Below, one piece after another: positions 1-13,387 of a DNA stretch of 64,000 nt. The DNA comes from Brugia malayi. Lineage: Eukaryota; Nematoda; Chromadorea; Rhabditida; Onchocercidae. The notes under the pieces are model-generated. The model had not been told where the DNA came from, made no database searches, and worked only from the letters and a program-made list of their open reading frames with translations. The stretch spans positions 6,114,001-6,178,000 of the forward strand of contig NW_025062478.1 in assembly GCF_000002995.4 (NCBI RefSeq), written 5' to 3'. The translations under genes and the position numbers were made by a program. Position 1 is the first letter of the stretch. Each line of letters begins with the position of its first letter.

Positions 1-195
1 GCTGCATTTTCATGAATTTCACAAGAATCGAAATTTTTGATTTTGACAAAGTGTTTGCTTTGAATGTGTCGGTGGAAGTAAATTTGAAGGGCTTTCAACA
101 TTTAATGAAGTTTCTGTGTTAAGCAACAAATCATCTTTTTGTATTGTGATCCATTATGAACTACAATTCGTAATTTTCCAATTTGCTATTTTCAG

Positions 196-465
196 AATTC
201 CGAATCAGTTAAGATAAACAAGCGTCAATTAAACTTTACAAAAACCGTAGGTTTGTCGTGTTTTGCGACTGCTGGCCTATATGTTTTGCCTATGATTATC
301 GCATTCTACGAAACGAGTGATGAAATCATACCAAATTCTGTTTACTCAGTAATTGTTATCATTTCATTTTTAAATTCTTTTTCCAAAACAATTATTGTTG
401 GCTGTCGTTCACATGAAATTCGGGAAGCGGTTATAGATCTGATGCCGGGCGCATTTCGTATGTAA
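196..465 (+). CDS. 3' exon of a nematode seven-transmembrane (serpentine chemoreceptor-like) gene, partial
   Basis: An open exon follows a TTTTCAG acceptor (194-195) and is read in phase 0 from 196. It codes for about 89 residues with two hydrophobic segments. The first contains GLYVLPMIIAF; the second contains VIVIISFLNSFSKTIIVGC and is followed by a basic tail (RSHEIREAV). This looks like TM6, TM7 and the start of the cytoplasmic tail of a nematode serpentine receptor. The srsx-like families are the nearest resemblance, but the family is an inference. The frame ends in TAA at 463-465, which overlaps a good donor (GTAAGT from 462), so another exon may follow. The remaining exons should lie left of the window; I could not place one in bases 1-195. 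Confidence 0.55.
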   Translation, partial: NSESVKINKRQLNFTKTVGLSCFATAGLYVLPMIIAFYETSDEIIPNSVYSVIVIISFLNSFSKTIIVGCRSHEIREAVIDLMPGAFRM

Positions 466-3400
466 GTAGATTTCAAGTTTGCATGGTCTTCATATACCAT
501 ATTTTTTTTATTCTTTTACTTATTAACCAAAGTATGTGCATTGTGTAAAATAATGACAGTACTTTTAGCGGAGTCGTTTAAGTCAAAATATTTCGTTAAA
601 CTCTAATTTGAGACCGAAGAATTAGAAAAGTTAGCTTTGTTATTCAACCGACTAAACAAACGAATAGTAAGTGATGGATATATGCCATCAAAAAGAATTT
701 CCTATTTTGTATTATAATGCAGCAGTTGAATAATATTTGTCTGTGTAAGTCATGAAAAACTGAATTTTTTTTTTTTGATCACAGTCAGCGTTTTAGCAAA
801 TTGTTTAACGTAGGAAGGATGAAAAAGTTATTTTATGATTTCTAAACTTTTTTCCTTTTTATATTAGTAATCAAATTAAACATAGTTGAATTGGAGCAAA
901 ATCTATTTAAGCTCGATTAAATGAGCGTTACTTTCAATTCCAAATAATAAAACTTTATCGATTTACACAATACAGATTTGGAATACATAAAGCACAAACT
1001 GCGAAAGTGATCGAATTCAAGACTCGACAACACTGTACAACTGCATGTTAGCAATGGTGCTTACATATTTCGAACATATCTCTTAATTTTTTTTGAAGAT
1101 ATGTTTGCTTCTATGTTTTCATCTTTGTTATGTGATATAGTGCTTTTTCTACAATTCAGAAATAGCAAAATTGTTGGATGTGAATAGTTTTAGATATCAG
1201 TGGAAAACTGAATCGAATTATTGGCAATGAATATTTTGTTTTATATTAGCATTATCGCTTGAAAATCGGTAGTTATTTCTGTCCTTATCATTTACATTAT
1301 TACCCAGTTGAGATTTATATTCCGTGTGAAAAATTTCGATGTCATTAGCAGAATCTTAAAAATAAATTTTTAATTATTTTTGAATTTTGTGCCGTCTTAT
1401 GCTACACTTCCTTCAAAATTTGTGCTCTTTAATTTCAAAATTCCATACTATTTAAAAATGCATGAAGTATTTGTTGATGAATTCAGGAAGAGATCTACTT
1501 CTAATCGCTATTTTATTTAACTCCTTCTTTGCTGATTGAATTTGTAGTGTTATCTGATAACAATTATTGCGCATTATTTGATAAAGCAGGAACTTAATTG
1601 TTATTTTGCATTTTTAGTAAAGGTTACCTATTTATGAATTTTATTTTTCATAATTTTCAGATATTTTCTCATACATATTTATTAATTTGAGCTATTCAAT
1701 TTTTCTTTTTTTGTTGAAATTTACCCCCCACCGTCTTTTGATTATATTATTCACACACTGCTCGAGTAATGAAATATTGAAGATCATTTTTCGTAGATAC
1801 TTTCATATATTGAAAAACACAGGAAACGTGAAATTTAGTTTTACATTTAGGCCTTTCTTAAAAATGTTTTTTGAATCTCTTTCATTGCATTTTAATCGAT
1901 ATTACAGTATTACGTTCTTATTTTAACATAATTTTTCAATTACCTCTACTATTAATGAGTTTATTTTTAGCATTGATTTATTACATCTTTAATCTGAAAT
2001 GTAGTAATAGTAGAGTAAAGTTATCTAAGTGGATTCGTTATTCTTTTCCTAAATTCTAAGGACACTTATCTCGTTAGAAAGAAGACATAATCCAAATTAG
2101 AAAAAAAATTTTCGTTTGCTTTAGTTGAATTGCTAGGAACAAAACAATAAACTTTAAAAAATCTATGCACGATCAAATTAGCTATTCTTAATGCGAAAAA
2201 AGAAAAGTAAAATTCTTAATTAATCAGGGTAAGTCTGGCTAAAAAGAGAACGAAGAGAGATAAGCTCCGAGTACAGTGTAGTTCTAGGTGGGACTCTGAA
2301 ATGCATTTTTCATTTTCTTTCTACTTTTCATTGAACGAATGACTTCATCAGTCAGTTATTGCACTCTCTTCGAATTCCCTTCCTCCTTTCCTACTCTGAG
2401 ATGACAAATTTCTTGCTCTAATTAGAAATAAAACAATTGCCGCATACTTTAAGTCATATAATGAGTTATATGTTTAATACTAATAAATGTATTATGGGAA
2501 ATCCTTCACAATTTGAAAGCATTACTCCACTGTGACAACGTCTGACGGCGATTAAACCGTTTTCTTCCTGCAATTTGAAACTGTGAGAATTTGAAACTTA
2601 ATAATGAGGAATCACTACCAACAACCAGAGAATTATGTAGTTATGGGATTATATTATTGGTCAGATCCATGATTTTCAGCAAAGGAAATAACTTGAGATA
2701 GAGTGCCTAGTAAAAGCAATCAGTCTCGGCATCTCAAGTTACTTCATTAGTTTCTCCTTCCTTCCATTGTCAAAAGCAGCATATATTAGTGAGCTTATCT
2801 TCTTTTTAACATATTAATATTGCAACAGAAATATCAATTACTAAAAATTTTTATTTTTTAAAATGAAAAAAGTTGACACTAATGATAGACAAACAATTAA
2901 CAATTTCAAGACATGAAATGTGTACCATTCGGTTCGGTGGCAAGTTTCCTATAAGCTATGCCAAATATGCTTAAATGAATGCTTAAATCTTATAAACAAG
3001 AAAGAGTAGAGAGTAGAGAATTAATTGAATTTTCAATTAAATCCACTTTACGCGAAATTTTCATAACGTCCCAGTCACTGTAACGTAGTGGACTTGGCAA
3101 ACACGTTGGAATATATTGCACTGGATTCGGGGGGGACGTACGTGGATTTTTTTATTTTGGTGGTGTCGTATAGGTGGTGAAGGGTTTGAGGGCGTGATTA
3201 CTTGCTGTAGCTGTAATGGTATGTAGAAGTATATGGGAGGATGAAATATAGTTGCATTTAATTATTAACGGAAAAATTCATTAAAAGTTTGAGTTCCCTC
3301 AATTTTTTTTCCTAACTTTATTTAAGTCAGCGCATAGGCGTGAAACATTTTCAAATTCGGTATAACATTATCTGGATTGAAATTTAGAATAGTTTGTTTT

Positions 3401-3512
3401 GTGAATTATGTAAATGCAGCATTAATTGAACACTATGACATCCATCCTCCATCCGTTCTCCTTCAATTCAACTTTAATTTTTCTTCCAGAATATTATTAG
3501 TTCAAGTTTTAA
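466..3512. other. non-coding stretch, no gene seen
   Basis: The sequence is AT-rich with only short random ORFs. A slightly GC-richer patch near 3070-3200 (with a run of seven G) shows no coding frame or RNA fold that I can name. It probably holds the downstream flank of the chemoreceptor gene and the promoter of the L2HGDH gene. Confidence 0.6.
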
Positions 3513-6500
3513 ATGAATATCTCATCTTTCCGCTTACCGGTGATCCCCAGAATATCGTCTGATTTTTGGACTAGTATTTTTTCCAGAAGTAAAGGTATTG
3601 CTTCCGCTGCAGCTGGAAGGTTAGTAAAGTGAAGACTTTTTAAGATGATCAATTAAATGACATAATGAGCTTTCCAGTTATTTCAGAAGCTTTGCTTTTC
3701 AGTTCGTGCCATGTTTATTTGTCAAGATCGAACTTTGTTTCTTCAGCACCACATCAGAATTTGATGTCGTTGTGGCGGGAGGTGGAATTGTTGGTTGCGC
3801 TACCGCAAGACAGTTAAAAATCAAAAATCCGGAATTGAAAGTAGCATTGCTAGAAAAAGAGGATCATTTGGGTAAGCATCGTGCACGCAAATCTATTCGT
3901 TAAATGCCAGTTGCTATAAAAACTTCACAACTCTCCCTCTCTCGATTCAAATAATGATGTTGTTGATTTCATGAGTGGTTAATGAAAAATTTGTTAGAAT
4001 TGATGAAGAACACATCATCATTTGACATGAAATTTCGGATGAGAATATTCATTTAAAAAATTTAATTGAAAATTTAATTTCCTTGGAGAGATTATTCATG
4101 CCATTGATATTATTCTACAGAATTCAGATATAATAGGTAATTAGAAAATTCATAAAGAGGAGAATAAAATAATAATCCAGCAAGAGTTTCTGAATAAATA
4201 TTGGGAAATCGAATAGAGGAGAAGCGGTGTTGCAGAATGTCGTTAGTAGGAGCTAAAAATATTGAGTTGAATAAGGTTAGGCATTGTGAAGATCAAATTA
4301 ATGAGACAGAAATTAATCAACCATCTTGTTCATAAAAGTTTGTTGGAAGTAGGATAGGATTTTCTTGTGTGAAAAAAGTCTTCGTTGATTTGCAGCATTC
4401 CATCAAAGTGGTCACAACAGCGGTGTTCTTCATGCTGGAATTTATTATGCACCGGGTAGCCTGAAAGCAAAACTTTGTGTTCGTGGTAAGGTTCTCTTCC
4501 GAACTATCACTATTTCAAGTGAGCAAGTACCATGTGAAATAATTTCGGCATAAATTGCTAAATTTCGGTGAAGCTTTTGCCTACATCCTGATAGGATATT
4601 TCGACCTATATAGTTGTCGCAACCGTGACTTATATGAAATTTGATAGAGGACAAACAACATGAAATATATACATGTATGCAATATAAATTTATGGATTAA
4701 CATACGGACGTATAAGTTTAAAATTTTAGCGTTTTTACTCATACCATTGCTTATGAAGTAAATTCATGCAATTTACTAAGATTTCAGTGGGATTTTGAGA
4801 ATTCTCCAAATTCTAACATTAAATTCTAACATAACATTAAATGCAGGTATTGATTTGGCATATAAATACTGCGATGAGCATAAAGTACCTTACAAAAGAA
4901 TTGGGAAGTTAATTGTTGCGGTTGAGCCAATCGAAGTGCCACGTCTAGAAGTAAGGTTTCCTTTCACATTCTTATATTTTTTTAATGTCTGCAAAGTTTT
5001 TAAAATGTATACTATATTTCAATAAATAACTAATTAATATATAACTTTTAGGAAAAAATTTTTTTGATAGAAATTTTAATTTAGCATGTAATATGTCGTG
5101 AAACCTCAAACTTGGGTAATTAAACCTTTATTTAACATGAAGCAAATAATAGCGCTTTATACATATCGTACGGATGCTACACCGATTAACAAACGCGTAA
5201 CGAAAGATATAATTATAAAACATTAAAATGATATGAAAACCACCCCAAAATGCAGAATGAACCACCGTATGGAGGACGATGGTTTATATGCAGAACTGAG
5301 CTGACCAGATATCCGGCAGAGGATATTTAACTGATGTGAAACAAAGACTGCTAATAAAGGGTTTTGCTAACAAAGGGTTTTTGTTGTGTGAGGAAAAGGA
5401 ATAAGAGGAATTTGTTAGTTTTGGATATAATAATTTAAATATTTCGTCTTTCACGACATAATAAGTTTTTTTTTCAGAGATTCCTTCATCCATCTACATA
5501 AACAAAGAAATGAGCCTAGATATGAAACATATTGAATAGTAAAATAAGATCACCTTAAGTATTTCATTTTCCGTCAAATATTTCATGCAGAAGTAAATAC
5601 TACTGGTAAAGCTAACTATACTTCTGTCTTTTCATTTCTCACTCATAAGGCGAAGGTTATGTCTTTTGTTACTTACACATAACACTATATTTCTTCCCTA
5701 ATAAATTCGAAAAACTGAGACCTTTCATACTAATAAATATACTTTTAGAATTTATTTCAACGAGCTGAGAAAAATGGATGCAGATCAATAAAAATGATTG
5801 GTGGTAGCGAAATCAAGAATTACGCTCCTTTTTGCAAGGTAGCGCACAGTCTTTCAGTCTTTTATCGTGATAAAACGCATAGTTTGTTTGACCTGCTAGA
5901 CTTTTTTAGAGTCTTAATGTTCTAATTTTAAAGCCAAAGCAGATCCAACCACTTTGAAGCAATTTCCCTTATCCACCCTTTCAAGTTGAGTTGATGGAAC
6001 GCGTTTCACAGTTTGGCGGATAAATTGATTTGGAGTTTTAATCTATTATTGAAAATCTCCAGAATCTGCAGTCTTAGAACACTAACGGATTCATTTATTC
6101 TACATTGCTATCGTTTGAAGATTTTCTATGTTGTTGATTTCATATTATTCTAATTGTTGTCTGAATTTTAAATTTCAGAAGCATCTTATCAATTAATAGC
6201 TATTATCAGGGATTTCCATTAAGATGATGTACTAACAGATTCATTTATGCTGCCTTGTTAATGCTTGAATGTCTTCTATACTAATGACTTCATAAACTCA
6301 GTGACTGTAGTAATACATTTTTTTCAAGTTTGGAAAAATATCAAGCGTAACAAATAAGCAATATTTAAATTTGTGTTTCACAAAAAGATTTTATCATATG
6401 ACTTGTTCAGGGTTTGAAGGCACTCTGGTCTCCGTATACCGGCATTATTGATTGGGGACTAGTTACAAAATCATATGCAGAAGATTTCCAAAATCGTGGC

Positions 6501-8471
6501 GGCATTGTTTATACGAAATATCCATTAAAAACGTTATTGCTTGTTGGCGAATCGAAAAAAGAGAACATGGTCAATGATTATCCTGTTATGATCGAATCAG
6601 AACCCTCTTTGGTAGCTGTTGTTTTTCCATTTATTACAATGGTTAGTATGATATAGAGGAGATAGAATAGTCTACGTGGACACTTGGGAAACCATGATAC
6701 ATTTTCAGCAATTTGAAATGTAAAATACTTTTGGAAGTAGTTAAATCTGTAATGTTGTTGATGCTTTCACAGTCATATTTCATTGAAATAACTGCTAATT
6801 TTAACATTTTTTTGCTTCTGTGCTATGAAATTCCTTTTAATGAGGCCGGAAGTTAGATGAGATCGAGTTTTTATATTTAACTTTATTGTCGGTAGATTTC
6901 TGTTCTTACTTATGTTGGTAAATTGCAGCCGAAAATTCGCTGTAAATACTTGATAACATGCTGTGGGCTGCAATCAGATCGTATTGCGAAACTTTCCGGT
7001 GGTTTGCCAGACCCGAAAATTGTTCCTTTCCGTGGCGAATATCTTCTACTAACTTCTGAAGAGAAAAAGAAGCTTGTAACGACAAATGTTTATCCTGTAA
7101 GTTTTTTCAAGTTGTAATTTCATCGGTAGAATCATGTTTTACAAATGCGAATGGCATTGATTATTTTTTTGGTTAGTTTAGCTTGATAGGTTTTGTTTGT
7201 ATCGCTCACTATTGGATTCATAATTACTATGTGATTTCCTGATTTCTCTCAACAATTAACTAAAAATTTTTTATAACAACCATTAAAACTTTCAAGTGGT
7301 TAGAAATTTTCAGGTGCCTGATTCACGCCTTCCGTTTCTTGGTGTACATTTCACGCCACGTATGAATGGAGGTCTCATATTTAAATTATCTGTATTGTTC
7401 TATTCATAAATATATCATTTTAAATTTGGACGTTTTGTCGTCGCTTTTGCTTTTTAAATATTCAAGAATGTCATTCATTCCTTATTATGTATATTATATT
7501 TTTATTTTGTATTTTCAGAATCTACTCGTTTATTTTTTTCAATATTTAAAGATTGTTTAGGCATTTAGCTTCAGATGTGTTTGATATTAGCTCCACCTTA
7601 AGAAGCATGCTTTCAACCGTTCAATTGCGTCTCTTATTCACGTGTGATTAGCAGTTGCAAAAGATTATATTTTTTTCAGATGTTTGGCTGGGACCGAATG
7701 CAGTTCTAGCGTACAAAAGAGAGGGATACAAATATTCTCAAATTTCAGTGCCTGATTTGTATGATGCTTTAACTTACAGGTGATTGCATCGGCATTTCTT
7801 TCCTCATAAATTCTTTGTTTATGAAATATTAATATAATGCAGACAGCTTGAAATTCTCTTGCAGAGGTACGAGAAAACTCATTCTCAAATTTTTTGGTTA
7901 CGGAATGAAAGAATTGTATCGCGGAATTTGGACCAGAGCACAGGTGAAACAGTTACAGAGATTCATGCCTAACTTGAAAATATCGGACATCACACGGTAG
8001 ATTTCTTTTTCGTTATCCATGTTACAAATCTAACATATTTTATTAGCACCATTACCTGGATAATGGTAGTTACTTTGATCTAATACTCCTACATATATAT
8101 GTCAATCAACTAATTTCAGTCATTTTTTGTGAGGTCAGTTTCTGCTCTTATGTTTGTGGGAACAGCCCTCTCATCGCAATATTTTGTGGAACTACTCCTG
8201 ATAATTCATATTGCATTGTTTTTAATCAAACATTTGACCAGATTCATTGTGTTTAGCTATGTTTTATAGTGGTCCGGCAGGAGTTCGAGCTCAAGCCGTT
8301 GACTTAAATGGGAATTTGGTTGATGACTTTATTTTCGATTGTGGTGAGGGAGAATTGAACCAATACGTATTGCATGTGCGTAATGCGCCTAGTCCAGGTG
8401 CTACAAGCAGTTTAGCTATTGCGGAAATGATTTGTGAAAAGGCATCTACTACGTTTGGTCTAAAACACTAG
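3513..8471 (+). CDS. L2HGDH: L-2-hydroxyglutarate dehydrogenase, mitochondrial (complete, 11 exons)
   Basis: This FAD-dependent mitochondrial enzyme oxidises L-2-hydroxyglutarate to 2-oxoglutarate, a metabolite-repair reaction. Exons: 3513-3619, 3747-3871, 4396-4485, 4847-4950, 5749-5838, 6411-6611, 6929-7096, 7314-7371, 7680-7779, 7865-7996 and 8270-8471. They join in frame to 1377 nt (458 aa), close to the usual length of about 460. The ATG at 3513 was chosen because it gives an Arg/Ser-rich, acid-poor presequence ([14 protein letters not shown]...[12 protein letters not shown]) joined in phase to the catalytic domain. Residues 47-52 (GGGIVG) are the FAD-binding glycine motif. Other family signatures are [35 protein letters not shown] and, near the end, [12 protein letters not shown]. 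The last exon uses the TTTTATAG acceptor at 8268-8269; the nearby TTTAG site would bring in a stop. The assignment is very firm. Confidence 0.95.
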
Positions 8472-11400
8472 GCTTCAAAACTTTCATCTGCGCTTTAAGA
8501 TTGATGTGAGATTTTTTCATTATATTTCTCAAAGTGAGGTTTTTTCATCAAATTTCTTATAAATTCTGCTGCTGTGCAGACATTGTTCATTACTGCAAAT
8601 GATTTGCGGTCAAAAATGTGACCGAAGATTTATTTGTAATTTTCAGAGATTTGTTGGTATATTTTAAAAGCAATTCATCAATGCAGGCATGCTGGAGTTC
8701 AAAGAATTTTGATTCTTTCTTGCGTCATCAGTGTTGTTGCAAAAGATTAATAGTATAATGTAAAGAGATTAGATGAAGCAATGTGATTAGTGATACATTA
8801 TAAATATGAATACAAAGGATTATTTTCTGCAAGCATTTTAATTTTTGAAGCTTCATTTGCGCAGACATTTAAATGTTCTAACTCGTATTATTTAGGCGTT
8901 TCAGTTCTTGAAATTTGTTTATTCCGGTCTTATGTGTATTTAGGTTTTTTAGGCTACTTGAAATTTAAATAATGTGAATTACCGAAATAATTTTATCTAG
9001 TCCTGTTAATACTGCTAATTTTCCATACTAATTTATTGTCATTTATCTGTTCGCTAGTTTGCTATTGTCCATCTGTGTAAATAGCTTATTTTCGTTTACT
9101 CATGTAATTATTTGTCTAGTATTTCTCTCACGTTTGATTGCTCGTATAGTTTTTTTGATTCAATTTTCAATTTGCAAATATTTTTGCTGTCTCATCATTC
9201 AAATGATTATTGTTATTATTATTTTTTTTATCTTACCGCGGAAGTTATACTATGTGAGATTTTTGATAAAACAAGTGCAAGTGTAAAATGTGCAATAAAA
9301 TTGATTTCACGTTTCTGAAGTTCTGAATAGATTAAGAGTAAAGATATTCGTTTAAGTGTTAAGTCGTGAAAACTTGCACTCCATTGATTAAGTGTTACTC
9401 GATTTATTTCAACTTTTTAATTTGCCTCGAATCATGGAATAACGCCGAAATATACGACGCAGTCCCTTCCGGTATGACGAAATGTTTAAGACACCGCAAA
9501 AAATAACCACAGTTATAGTTTGTTTTCATGTAATTTGAAAAAAGATGCGAGAGACATTTTTTCATGAACTATTTTGTAGTGTTTGAAAGGTTTAAAGTAA
9601 TCGAAGAATTAAATGCTGAGATTGAATCCTGAAATACATCTAATATAGCCTGATCTCCTTAATATATGCTTGTGGTGTGAGTAACATTCCGTTTTAATGG
9701 TTATATTCTCTAGGGATGTTATTACAATATTTTCAGTAGCAAAAGTTATATGCTCTACAACAGTCGACTTTAGATTCTCGAATTTTGTTGGTTGGTTAGT
9801 TTATTCTAAAATTAAGCTTTTTGTCATGAAATGCAATGTGACTAACTACAATGAAATTGGAATAAATTTTTAAAAAAATTCAAATGTATTAGGATGATAA
9901 ATTTTTCACTTACTAGTGAAGATTGGAGTTTAGATTTTTTTCTACTGAAGTTTAAGTAATGATTTTAAACATCATTTTAATAAATCATTTGTTTCATTGC
10001 TAGCTCAGTGTTCTTTTTTTCCTTACAAAAGAACATAACAATAATTTTAAGATCAAATTTCCTGTACTATTTGAAAATTTTCGAGGGTGAAAATATTTTG
10101 AACAGTAAAATAATTACGAATCAAATCGACAACTAATGATGAAACGAAGCAGTAAAGATGAAAGAGAAGCGTATAAATACTAAATAATACTTTGAATCAT
10201 CCGGTAAATGAAATGAAAATTAATACTGTCTATGATATGACAATATATATACCATTTAACATCAGCAGAGGTTACTATTACGTGTTCCACAATAAATTAC
10301 GAGCTGTTAACTTCCGATTCATCCGTTAGCTACTGACATTGGTTCTATACTTTCTTGAAAGTAAGCAAATATGGTTTCACTGCTTTGACTGCTGCCACTC
10401 ATTTCTTATAATTCATAACTACTTTAACTCTTAATAGCTAAGGAAAGTAAAAAATATGTGGAAGAAAATTCCATTAAATCCGTGACAATCCTCCAAATTT
10501 TAATGAAATTTCAAAATCCAGTTAGTTTTTAACTTTAATAAAATTGATAAATATTTTAAGTAAATATTTTAAGAGCACTAACTATACAGATACTGATAAC
10601 TGATAATAGTTGCTAAGAATTGGATTAATATCGCATGGTGCTGTCCACTTGGTCGTTATGGTGACTTTATTGTCCGTTTTGTGGTTGATTCTTCTTAGCA
10701 CTGGAGTCCAGAAGAAAATACAGTTCCTGGCATCATCTTTAATTTTTTGTATCTTTGTCAAGAATCTATGGATAACATTACAACTTATAACGTAAGAAAA
10801 CACAGACTTGAAAAGATCGATTACCATTCCGTCAATATAAGTTGCTGAGTTCATTACAAGCTCATTTTTCACAACTATTTACTAATTATTCTATAACTGT
10901 TCGCTATTACTATTATTTTGATTAACAAAGTAAGTAAATGAGACAGTAATCAGTGGGCTTATTACCAAACATTTTTATATATTTCAAATGATGAAGATGC
11001 ATCTCAAAAATTTTATTGACTAAAGTTTATAAACTGACAATATCAAAGAATAATCTAAATTTTATTTGCCTATGATCGATGTAGGCCAGCCGAAAAGAAT
11101 GAATTTCGGCAATTATCTTCACCTAGTTTTGTAAAAATTTAAGAACAACAACTTCAAAATTCAAATGAATTTAAAGTAGACTGAAGATGGTTTTTTCTAA
11201 AGACGAAGGAATTAATTGCTAGCTTAGTTCAGCTGTACATATATTATGTCTCCAGATGAGGATGCAACATTTGCAGATCCTTTCCATGATGATGATAAAA
11301 TTGATTAAGCTCTATCTCTAATTCATAACATTTAGTAACTAAGTGCTAAGTAACACGTCACATGTTTCAAAGTTCATCAAATCAATCACGTCTTATATGT

Positions 11401-13387
11401 TTAACAAGATACCACGCAGTAAATAAACACGAAAAAAAGCCTTATTCTAATTACAATATTAATAAATAATATCTCAATAATCACCTCAATATTTGAGGCA
11501 TAATAACAAAATGAAAAAAGTGACAAAATTTTAGGGAAAAATGGTGAAACATATTAATACGAAACAAAATATTTTTGAACTACTCTTTCTTTTTCTCATT
11601 AAATGGCCAAGTATTGGTCTATCACAACTGAACACTATGAAAAATGTAGACACGAGTGAACTGGTTACATTGCTATTCATGCCACTAACAATTTCAATGA
11701 TTTGTTGACAATCAAAAGGGTCGAGACAAAAATTTCTAACTGTAATCGAAATAGAAATGAAAGGAAAAGACTTCTAGCTGTTGTTCTCTATACTTTTCAC
11801 TTTCTCATTTTCTGCTGTTTCGTTATGTATGCATCACAAATATGTTTGCACAGGCGTACAGAGTAACATTTCTTAGAATATCATTTTTTTATCTTTTCTT
11901 TCTAATTCAAAAACTTAAACGGAACTAGTTCTAATTGATATTTCCAGGTTGTAGCATCATGTTTTCTGAAATAATTTTGTTTTCTATCATTGCTTGTTTT
12001 ATTCTTTTTTTGTTACAATTACAACATGTCTTATTCAAGTTAGTCTCATATTCTTCTTTTTTCTCATATTCTTGTCTTATCTTGTATGTTGTTTTATTGT
12101 AGGAAATACTATCCTGAAAAAGTTGAGCAATCATTTTCTTTTTCTTTCTAGTTTAAATTATCCAGTTAAGCTAACTGGTGCTTTTATATTTTACTTCGTA
12201 TTGAAAAAAAAGCCACTTATCACTTCTCGTAATATCTAACATAAGCATTTTTTTTCGTATATTTTGTTCAAAAAACTTAATAACACTACCTCAATAAAAT
12301 TACTTGAGTGAATTTGTCTCAAAACCTTCATCTTCAGCATTCCTGTTATTGTGATTTCAGCTTACAATGAAAGTTTTTATTTTTTATAGTTTTTTTATTT
12401 GATTTTAATTTCAGTAGCTACTGTAATTAGATGGTAACTTTTAATTTTTTTATTTGCAGTAAATTACGATTTTAAGACAAAGTCATTAAGAAGTAGCATA
12501 TTCTAAGTTTATTTGAACAATATAGAAGTAAGATATTCGAAGCTTTTTTAGCACAACGATATTGAAATACTAAATTTATTTCTTTCAAGCTATCTCCATA
12601 TTCAGCGCGACTCTTTGCGCTAATCTTTCTTGGGCTCATTCATGCACTAGTTTTTCCCAAGTTAGGATTGAAATTATTTGCATTAAAAGTAGTTTTGAGT
12701 GATGAAATGTATCTACTCTCTTATCAAGATACGATCAACAAAAGCTCAAGGTCCAATTTTAAGGTCACTAACCCACAAAGACACACAAACAGTAAACTTT
12801 TTAGTGTTCTGATTAGCTTCGAATTTTTTCCTTCATCACATCATTGAAAGTTATTTTCAGTTCTACTTTATATGTTCACAATTTTACTTAAAATTTTAAT
12901 AATTTTTTTTCATGACTATTCCATTATTCAAGTTAATTATCCAATCCATAGCATTTATAATAATGGAAGGCCTGAGATAGGAAAAGTAAGATGGAAAAGA
13001 AACAAAACATATGAAGGCTTCAAAAACAAAAAGAGGACAGTAACTTCTTATTAATCATGTTATGTTGCTGATTGTGATCTGTTCATTACAATGTAACAAG
13101 AGAATAGGAGAGCAAAAGAAAATCAATTTCTTTTTTCCATACTCTTATCGTTTTCTGTGTGAGTGGATCACACTTGATTTTATTGAAACGAACATTTATA
13201 ATGAAGGATTCTTAATTATAACTAAGGATGAATTTTTCACTTCAATATCTTCTTTTCATTTTTCATTACAAACCTGTTTATCAGCATATTATTACCAAGT
13301 TTCTATCGAGGACATCGCATATATTTTGTAAATTATTTTCTCATGTTCTAGTCACTGCCATTGCAGGAGAACGAATTTGTGACTGTC
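8472..13387. other. intergenic, mostly featureless AT-rich DNA
   Basis: This stretch holds the L2HGDH 3' flank and the upstream region of the TACC gene. Only short, low-complexity ORFs are present. A slightly richer patch at 10582-10872 is open on both strands and is described in the findings. A 20-codon acidic ORF at 11246-11308 begins MSPDEDATFADPF, but I cannot link it to a gene. I see no RNA gene. Confidence 0.55.

Noticed and set aside
11246..11308. 20-codon acidic ORF (MSPDEDATFADPF...)
   Set aside because: It is too short to support and has no donor or phase link to the TACC exons.
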